A stretch of 64,000 nt of DNA from Clytia hemisphaerica (taxonomy: Eukaryota; Cnidaria; Hydrozoa; Leptothecata; Clytiidae), in contig CACVBU010001379.1 in the NCBI GenBank assembly GCA_902728285.1, positions 310,001 through 374,000 on the forward strand, given 5' to 3'. The position numbers and the translations under genes were made by a program. Below the pieces are notes generated by a model. It was not told the DNA's origin, ran no database searches, and worked only from the letters and a program-made list of their open reading frames with translations. Below, piece by piece: positions 49,101 through 58,100 of this stretch (its first letter is position 1; the number at the start of each line of letters is the position of its first letter).

Positions 49101-52100
49101 AGCTTGTCCCCAGGCCCCAAATATCAAAATTTTTGAAAAATGAAAAAGTAACCCCCAGATATTCACCCAAGGAACAAGTGCGCCAAATTTCAGCCAAATC
49201 CGACCATTTTTTAAAGCATTCAGGGTGCCCCAAAGATTTAGGCTCGTTATAAGAGCCATAAAGGTAAATATTTTTATGAAATACTTCTCCGTGAGTAATG
49301 GGTTACGAGAATAGAGAAAAAAGAATCCTATCAATAGATATTGAAAAAAAATTGAAAATGTTACCTGTTGCTCGACAGCTTGGAGAACTGCGTTGAACCC
49401 ATCCATCAGAAGCTATAGAAAGGAGAACAATCAAATCTTTATGTGGAAATCTTCAATATCGTAGCTACCAGCGGCTACTAGGGATTTTAGTCAAATAAAA
49501 TATTTTAAACTTAAAGATTGTCTTGATTCGAGAATTTTTCTAGACCCTGTAATTTTAGAACAGAACCGCATCCCCGTCAATTCGAAATTATTCCAATTGT
49601 ACCAATTCTTAACGACATATACTATCGAAATGAAAAGGTTATTCAAAAAGTCCAATTTCAAAGAAAAGATATATGACGCTAAATAAACGACCCTGAAATA
49701 AATTGAAAAAAAAAATGAGACTAATGAATCCAGTTAACCAGCCTACCTTTTCTTCCGCGTTGGGCGGAGGTAGTGGACTACCGTCCAATAACTTCTCGTC
49801 ACTGCTGCGATCTTTTCTGGGCGTTGCCCGACTCTTCCGGTCACGTGTTGGTGAGTTATCAGTGGTTATTCCCGTACGTGGTACTAACGGAATTCTGAAG
49901 AAAAAAATTTAAATGAATCAATGAATACGTTACAACAGGCTATATTAAAGAAAATCGAAATGTTTCATGAGTAATTAAGACATATCACCCTAATAACTTA
50001 TTCCTGTTGGCAGGACACAAAACCTTTTGAACCAATATGAGGCAGTGGAGTTAGTTTTGGTAAGTACAAACGACTGTAAGCAATAGCCATCCTTTTTCTA
50101 GAATCTTAAAGCTAAAACGAAGGGCGCATAGCAGTTTTATTCACTTTTAAGTTTCTATATTTGTGAAAAAATATAAACGAAAGACCAATATGTCCGATGA
50201 TGGGAGAATAATCTCTCAAAACGTAGCCAAATGTAAATCTCGTGATCCAAGCCGCGATAAACTTCCAGTATAGATCAATACCTTCCATCTTTAGCTTCTG
50301 ACGTAATGATATCAGGAGTTCGAACCATGTTTTTGGGTGTTGTTGGCAATGAAGCTACCGGTGAGACATTGCTACCAGCAACATTACCCGATTGCTCATC
50401 TTCAGTGGCGGGGGCGTTTTCTTGTGTGGGCGGAAACGGTTTCTCAGAGATTGGTATATCAACAAGTGGAAGGCGTGCAAAGTTCAAGTTAGCTTCTTGT
50501 AAGATTTTCACTGAAAGGCAAAAAAACAAGATCTATTTCGATGAAAGATGCTTGTGAAAGATGTAAACATATTGTAAACTTCTGTCTACATTACCAAATA
50601 GCAAAAGTTAAATTTCAAGTGTTGTCCTTTTGATTCGCAGCCCCTTTTTATCATTTACTGGTACTTCATAAGTAGAGTATTTTCAACTTGCAACCCTTTT
50701 TTTAAACATTCACAGGGTTCAACAAATATACTTAGCAACGGTATCAATTCATTTCAATAAGAAGGGTACGGAAATTGGTATATTGAAAGAATTCTCTCTT
50801 TTTTTAACCCTTTCCGTGCCGCTATCGGCATATGCCGATAAGAGAGATCTCGACATTTTTGCCATATTGAAAGTTAGATTTTGGACTAGATTCATTAAAG
50901 GTTTTATTTTCACATAAGTGTTGAGACACATATTTCATATGAGGACAGTGTATGCCTATTGTTATATTATGCTGATATAAGCAAAAATTTGTTTTTCTTT
51001 TCCTCCTTTTGACCGATCTTGTAGAAAATATATCTTATATTTCTGATATTTTTCAGAAAATGAAGCTAAATGTGATGGTAAACTCTGTAGTCGCTCATGT
51101 CGGCATATGCCGACATCTGGCAAATAGATCGAACCTTCATTTTTTTTCGTGGAAAATAGGTCGAACCCTTAGAAAATACGAACGGCAGTTAAAGGGTTTA
51201 AGGATATTTGCATAAAAATTTTATCTAAATGTTGTGTAAATGGGTAAACAAAATTGGCGTGCATAAAGAGGTGTTAAAAGCACTACTATCCATGAAAACT
51301 AACCAACCTTTCTCAGGGCCAACTCCTCCTTCCATGGCAACATAATAATCCTTCAACAATCTACAAGTCTCTTGGTAACGTCCAACCTCACATTGCATCA
51401 ATGATAAAAAATGGTTCACCAAAAAGGCTAGATGGTCTTCAAGCCATTTCTCAGTCATGATTGTCTCGCGTTCATTCTCGGCCTCTTCTTTGCGATTGTC
51501 GCAAATGTCCCATAAACGATCACAAAGGTCCTGGTGACAAAAAAGGATCATCTTGGTTAACATTCTAAAAATGGATTTCTCCTTTATTTCAAGTTATTTG
51601 CCAAACGAATCAATATGGGAAAAACTTCAAAATGATAAAACATAGGTACATGATGAACGTGAAAAACAAAAAAAAAGTGTGTTTAAGGCCGGTCTCCACA
51701 AGCGGGCGCTTCAATGGCACTTTTTCGAGCAAAGCTTCCACGCTATTGGTCAAAAGAAAAATGAAGCAACTCCATTGGCGTGATCTGACGTAACAGTTCC
51801 AGCGCGCGCTACATATTTATGACTTAATCTTTTTTCCAAGCAAAAAGGGTACCGATCGCCGCGCACGCAAGTGGAGACCGGCCTTTAGAATGTACTGAGC
51901 TGAACTAAGGAGAGAACTCTGAGAGCTCTGTGCTATTGGTTAAAATGTTTGAATTGCGCCAGTTCAACAAATCTTTCAAAAAAGGTGATTTACATCAGTC
52001 AATAAAAAGATACGAAAACTCACCTCTACACGTTGGTGTAATTCAGCTTTTACCTCTTCATCACCTCTTATGTCTTCTGGAAACGCGTTGTAGTCCTGAT

Positions 52101-55100
52101 AAAAAACGTCAAAGCAAATTAATCCTGATAGAAACAGGCTCGGATACAGAGGGAGGCTATAACCAATGGAGGAGAGAGCACTTTATTATCGTATTGCCTT
52201 ATATGGAAACTAATTACTCTCCATGAATAAGATAGCCTACCTCCTGTATCCGACCCTGAGAAAACGGAAAATTAAAGGTCGTATCCGTAAGCTATCGCAC
52301 TTTTCAGAAAAAAAGTGATTATGCTTTTGTTCAAAAGAAAAAACAGAGGCATTCTATTTGGTATAAAGGTGACATAATAGTTGAGAAGACTTGAAAAAGA
52401 CTTGAAATTAAAACCTTTTTTCAACTGCAGTCTAGTAATCTTTTCTTCAAGGAAAAAGGGGCGAAAAAAAGATTGCTTAGCATACACTTATCCGGATTAC
52501 ATCTTACTGTATTTAGTTTGTAACAGTACTCCCAAAATCAACACACGAAAATTTTATAAACTTTTCACCAGACTAATAATTGAATTATACCTTTTGCCAC
52601 TCGCTAACAAATATTTGTTTCGCATCAGGTCTTTGTAAAAATTCGATGTAAGATTTCCTAAAAATAACCAAAATTAGCAGTGAAGAAGAATTGAAAATGT
52701 TTCCCGTCGGCCCAAACCATGTTGCTACTCCTAAGTCACTATATTTTTGGTCTCTCCACTTCCATGATAGCAAAGACCAGATGGTGGCATGGAAATTGTA
52801 AGCCCTGCATGATGGTAAAGGACAATGTGTAAGAGGCTTTTTGCACCCCTACAGAAAGGATATGGGACACTATTTCTGCTTCTCGATACTATCAAAATTT
52901 GATATGTAAAAATTGTGTCAGAATAGATCTTCTTTGACGAATGGCCGCTAATTTAATACACCTTTTCGACCGTAGTCGCGCAGTCAGGCGCGTGCCACTT
53001 TATCATTTAATCATCCCCCTGAACTCGATCCAATCCTTTTTTTACACCTTTTTCTATTGTCTATAGGTGCGAAAAAAAGGCTGGGACGGTTTTAGGGTGG
53101 TAAAACGGACAAAAATGGCCACGCTGCAATTGGGGGCTACGTTCGAAAATATGTATTTGGAGGTTTTCAATACCTGGTTCTATAGAAATATTGGAGAACG
53201 TTTTCATTTTCGTGACGTATGGATCGGAAAATATGTTTGCATGATTTGATGTAAATATCTTCTATATTCTCCCAGTTGGAAAGCAACACGTTCACAAAGT
53301 CCTACATGTATAAAGAAAGAAAAGGAATTTATATTTCTTCAACAATTTACCAAGTTAAACTCTGACTAGGGTCACCTTTATAATTTGTTTTTTTTTCCCT
53401 GGAAACAATTTTGCAGAGAAAGCAGCAGATGGAAAGTAACCGTTAAACGCAAATATAACGGCGGAATGATCTTGAAATTGCCGGCGGATGATACAACAGT
53501 CAATTTGAAATAATGTTTTCAATTATAAAAATGTGTATCACCTACTCTTTATACCTATTTGATGTTGTGAGGGTTAAGGTCCCCTTTAGGTTTCCGCGAG
53601 CCTTGTGCAAAGAAAATGTCAACAAAAACTTTCAATGAACCTCGTTTGTTTATTTGAAGAAATGTAAAAATGAAAGCTCACCGTATCAATGGGTTGATCA
53701 ACATACGCCCATTCCAAACTTCCTGGTAAGGGCGACGGAGGGCGTGAGGGAATTTCAACTTTCTCCTCATCCGCCATGATACTTTCTTTGGAGCCTGTCT
53801 TACCACGTGATCCAATGGAGGATGGTTTGCTTGAAATACTTCTTTTGGAGTCCGATCGTTTCTTATGAGGGGAAGGTGAACGGGCTTCTTTTTCTTTCTC
53901 CTTCTTATCTTTCCCTTTTCCTTAAATGTAATATTCATAATATATGCACCATCAACCTCGTCCCCGTGTATCCTAGGCTTTATTTAAGTTACTGATTGAC
54001 GCCAGAGAATACCCTGGTGTTGGCTGATGTGAGTTCCCCCTCTCAGAGGGGAGACTTCTGAAAACAATACGTCATAAAAAACCTGACCTTACAAAGCTAC
54101 ACTGCAATGCAATGGTTTCAAATCCAGGAACAAATGAAATCTGACTTTTTGTTTTTCAATTACGTAATCTTACACGTTCGAAAAACAGACAATGCCAGGG
54201 TATTATCTAGGGCTATCAGTAAGCATCAAAAAGCTGAAAATGCACAGGGAACGAGGTTGATGCACCGTTACAATGTCTTGTAATGGTGACATAACATAAC
54301 ATCACGGACCCATTAGCTGATTGGTTGTAAGTGACGTAAAATCAGTCAATGCGTCACTTTCAACCAATCAGCTGTTGAGTCCGTGGAAGACATTGCAATG
54401 GTGCATATCATGAATAGCCGTCTTTTTATCATCCAGCAGACAATTTTGAAGAACATTCCTTACGCCAATCGTATGTTCTCTTCCTGTTCCTTGTCATTAC
54501 TTTTATGCAGTTACTTTAGGCATTATACACGATAAGTAAGCTCGAATCCAGCCTTTTTTCTATGCAGTGTTAAGCATATGGATGGGGGTATTAATTAAGT
54601 TAGAAATGAAGTAAAGTGAGAGAGAGAGGGTCTTACTTTCTTCAAAATCTATCCCTTAGGCTATTAAGGTTATCGATCAATGAGGTGTTTCTTTTTCAAT
54701 AATTTCAAGACAAAATAACTGCTCGCAATCTTAATATCCCCTTTCATTTCATCTTAAAAATCGCTTACCTCCTACAAAAGATAACTTTGAGATCGAAATA
54801 AATTTTGATACAACTTATCAACTGACCTTTCTTTGGAGAAGCGGATGGGGCTTTCTTAGCAGGCGAGGGTGAGTCTTTCCCATCTTTCTTTGCACCCTTC
54901 TTCGTATTGGTTTTAGAGGGTGTTTGTTTACCAGTTGAAGCTGTAGCTCCTTCGTTGCTATTATCTCCCCCTAAGGAGGAGACCTGGCTGTTTTCCAGTG
55001 ACATATCTCCATCCGTTTTGTTTGCATCAGTTGATTCAACTTCTGATTTCTCCTTCTCCAAATGTTCTTTTTCCAACTGTTCCACCTAAAAAAGAATATT

Positions 55101-58100
55101 CATGATATACACCATTGCAATGTCTTCCACGGACCCAACAGCTGTTTGGTTGCAAGTGACGTATTGAGTGATTTTACAGCGTGAACTCGATCGAAACAGG
55201 CAAAGGTAAATCAATCTAGGTAGTTAGTTATAGATAGTAGTCAATCAATTGAAAACCTACAGACGAAAGTCAATCGAATACCTTTTCTTTCCGTAACCTC
55301 TCCTCTTCCTCTTTAGCTGTCTGTTCTGCTTCAACCAGCTGAAAACGGAATTGAAAAAGTTTTCATCAATCTTAATCGATTATACCTTCCACATAGAAAA
55401 GATGACAAATTTTTAAGTATGCATTTTACGAAGTAGAAAGTCAACATTTCCCTTGAAAGATTCAATGTACTCCATTTGTATGAAGACAAAGTAAAAATAA
55501 GGTGTTTGTTACGTTCAGGTGATTTGAGAACCTAAACAGCCTGTCTAACCAAGGGGAAAGCATCAAAACACAATACCCTCTGTAATGGTCCCAATCGTAG
55601 AAACAATGAGAATTCGTTTCCGTGTCAAGAAAATTTTTTTGAAAAATGATAACAACTTACTTTTTGCATGACTTCTTCTAATCTTTGTTCTAAATGGTCA
55701 GCTAACTCGGCTATTGGAGAAAAAGAAGAAAAAGAATGGATCGAAGGTGGATCGAATAAATGACATCAATCTTAACGTTTTGTCGATAGAATAAATCTTT
55801 TTAGTGGGATGTAGCTTCGAGCCTCAAGATTCTTGTTTACGAATGTTAGAATTAAATTATCCTTAGGTTCCTTTGGACTCTAAAACCTTTTCTTTCGTCT
55901 CCTACACCTCTAATCCTTTATTATGTAATTCGAATAGACCTTTCCCAAGTTTATCGATTTTTTTTATCTCTCCAGTTTGAAATGAGAACTTGATACTTTT
56001 GAAGCGTTTGGTGATACAAAGTCATTCTGAAAATTTGAGATCAAAAGCTTTTTCCGTTCCTTTTTAATGGCTGTTTTAATTCCTTTGTTTTTACAGTCAA
56101 ACCTCTCTTAAAATTTTATCCTACCGGGCCTCGTTTCTATTCCGTTTCCATGGGATACTTTTGTTTAAAAAAAAATTGAAATATCTCAAGTAGTAGCATC
56201 TTTCTAAGGGAGTGGTCAGAAAGTATCTACTAGGGGGGAGTGGAGGATATTTTGAAAAATCCCAAAAAACTTTCGCACCCCCTCCCCTAGCCTGGAAAAA
56301 AATTTGGAACCCCCCCCCCCCCCTCATAAGGCCCAATATTTTTTCGCATCCCCCCCCTTACTAGAGAAATTTTTATGCAAAAAAAGAATTCATACAGATG
56401 CAGTACAAAGAGTATTATTTGTTTGTATGACAGTTTTTTATGTCAAAATTAGGTAAGAGAGATAGTTTAGCCCTGTAAAGTTGAGTATAGTCCTTTAGGA
56501 GATCTACCATTTTGATTGACGTTTACACTACGGGATTTTTTCCGTCGATTTCCATGGTTACGACGGAATTTCAAAACTAAACAAAAGAAAAAAACCCGTG
56601 GTGTAAACGTCAATCAAAATGGTAGTGTGATCTCCTAAAGGAATAGTCCAGGGTTAAAATAAGAATCAACGAGTTATTTTCTCTGAGTTTCCCTAAGTTT
56701 TGGGAGAAAATTACGGCTTATTTTCCCTGATACACAATCTCCCTACATTACAGAGGCATCTCAATTGCCCAAAATATCCTGAGGGGCCACCTTGGTTGGC
56801 CCTGAAGGAAGAAAATTTTGAAGATCAGGTACTCGAGACTCTAAAATACAAGCTATTCTGTTGTTAAAAGGAGTCCAAAAAAAAATTCTCTGAGTTTGAA
56901 ATTTCCCTATAAACCTATATTTTTCAGGTTTTCCAGGGTCTGTCAAAGCTCTGTGTATATAATTTATAAGATATTGGTAGAGGCTAAGGAGGCACAACCA
57001 TGGTTTGCGCCGACGGGAGGAAATTTCGATGTTTTTCACCACCATTTTAGCTAAAAGACACGTTTTGACAAATTGCTTTCTGAAAAGTACTTTTTCAAAC
57101 CACTCTGATGAGCTGTGAAAGCCACTAATCTACTTCCGGCTCATTTAGCTCAATGCTACAAACCAAAGGGGCAAGGCGATGATGCCCAATTTGTGACATG
57201 TACATATAGGCAATAAAATCAATTATGAGTTGTCGGCCGTCAGGCCGAAAAAACTTTGAAATCTTGAAACGTAAAACTATGAAATTAGACTTCCTACATT
57301 TTCTCTTGAGTTGCCCAAAAGATTTGGAACCCCCCCCCCCCCTAAACCCTCAAAAAAAATTCGAAACCCCCCCTAAACCCTCGAAAAAAATTTGGAACCC
57401 CCCTTAGAATCCTCCCACCCCCCCCCCCCCTAGTAGATACTTTCTGACCACTCCCTAAATTAAATGCAAGTAGAGCAGGGTTTTGAAATAGTGTTTTTTA
57501 AAAAGTCGAAACAAACTCGGGAAAGGTGTATTCGATGTTTTTAGAAAAGAAAAGTTCACCATATTAAAGTCATTTAAGTATACAATTGGTAGAAAACAAC
57601 AACATCCAAACCTTTTGGAAGCTTAGCATCAGCGACTTGTAAAACATTCTGAAATCTGTTCAGCCATTTCTCAAGTTTAGGCCAACTATCTTGGAATGTT
57701 GTCAATCTAAAAAAAAGCATTGAAAATATTCCAAATTCCAGTTTAGAATTGAAAATAATAACTTTCTCTCTAATACTTATCAGTCAAAACGTTTGTTAGT
57801 GGAGGAATCTAAAGGGCCTCCAATTTACCAAAATTTACAGCTTTTTCCGGAGACTTATGTATCAGTGTGAACTATCCTTGTGGTGTTGTTCAAAAGATTT
57901 GCCGGAGTGGAATGTTTATCTGGATTTCAATCCGGCTCGTTTGGAGTGTCGAGAATAGCGAAAGTTTCTATAGCTACCTGATTTGTGCTTGTTCTTTATC
58001 GTTAGAGAGATCGACGACGGATTGTATTTTTTCGATGGTTTGTAGTCCAGTGTAACCACCATCAGTGGGTGGGTTGAATTCCTCATGATATTCTTCACCC

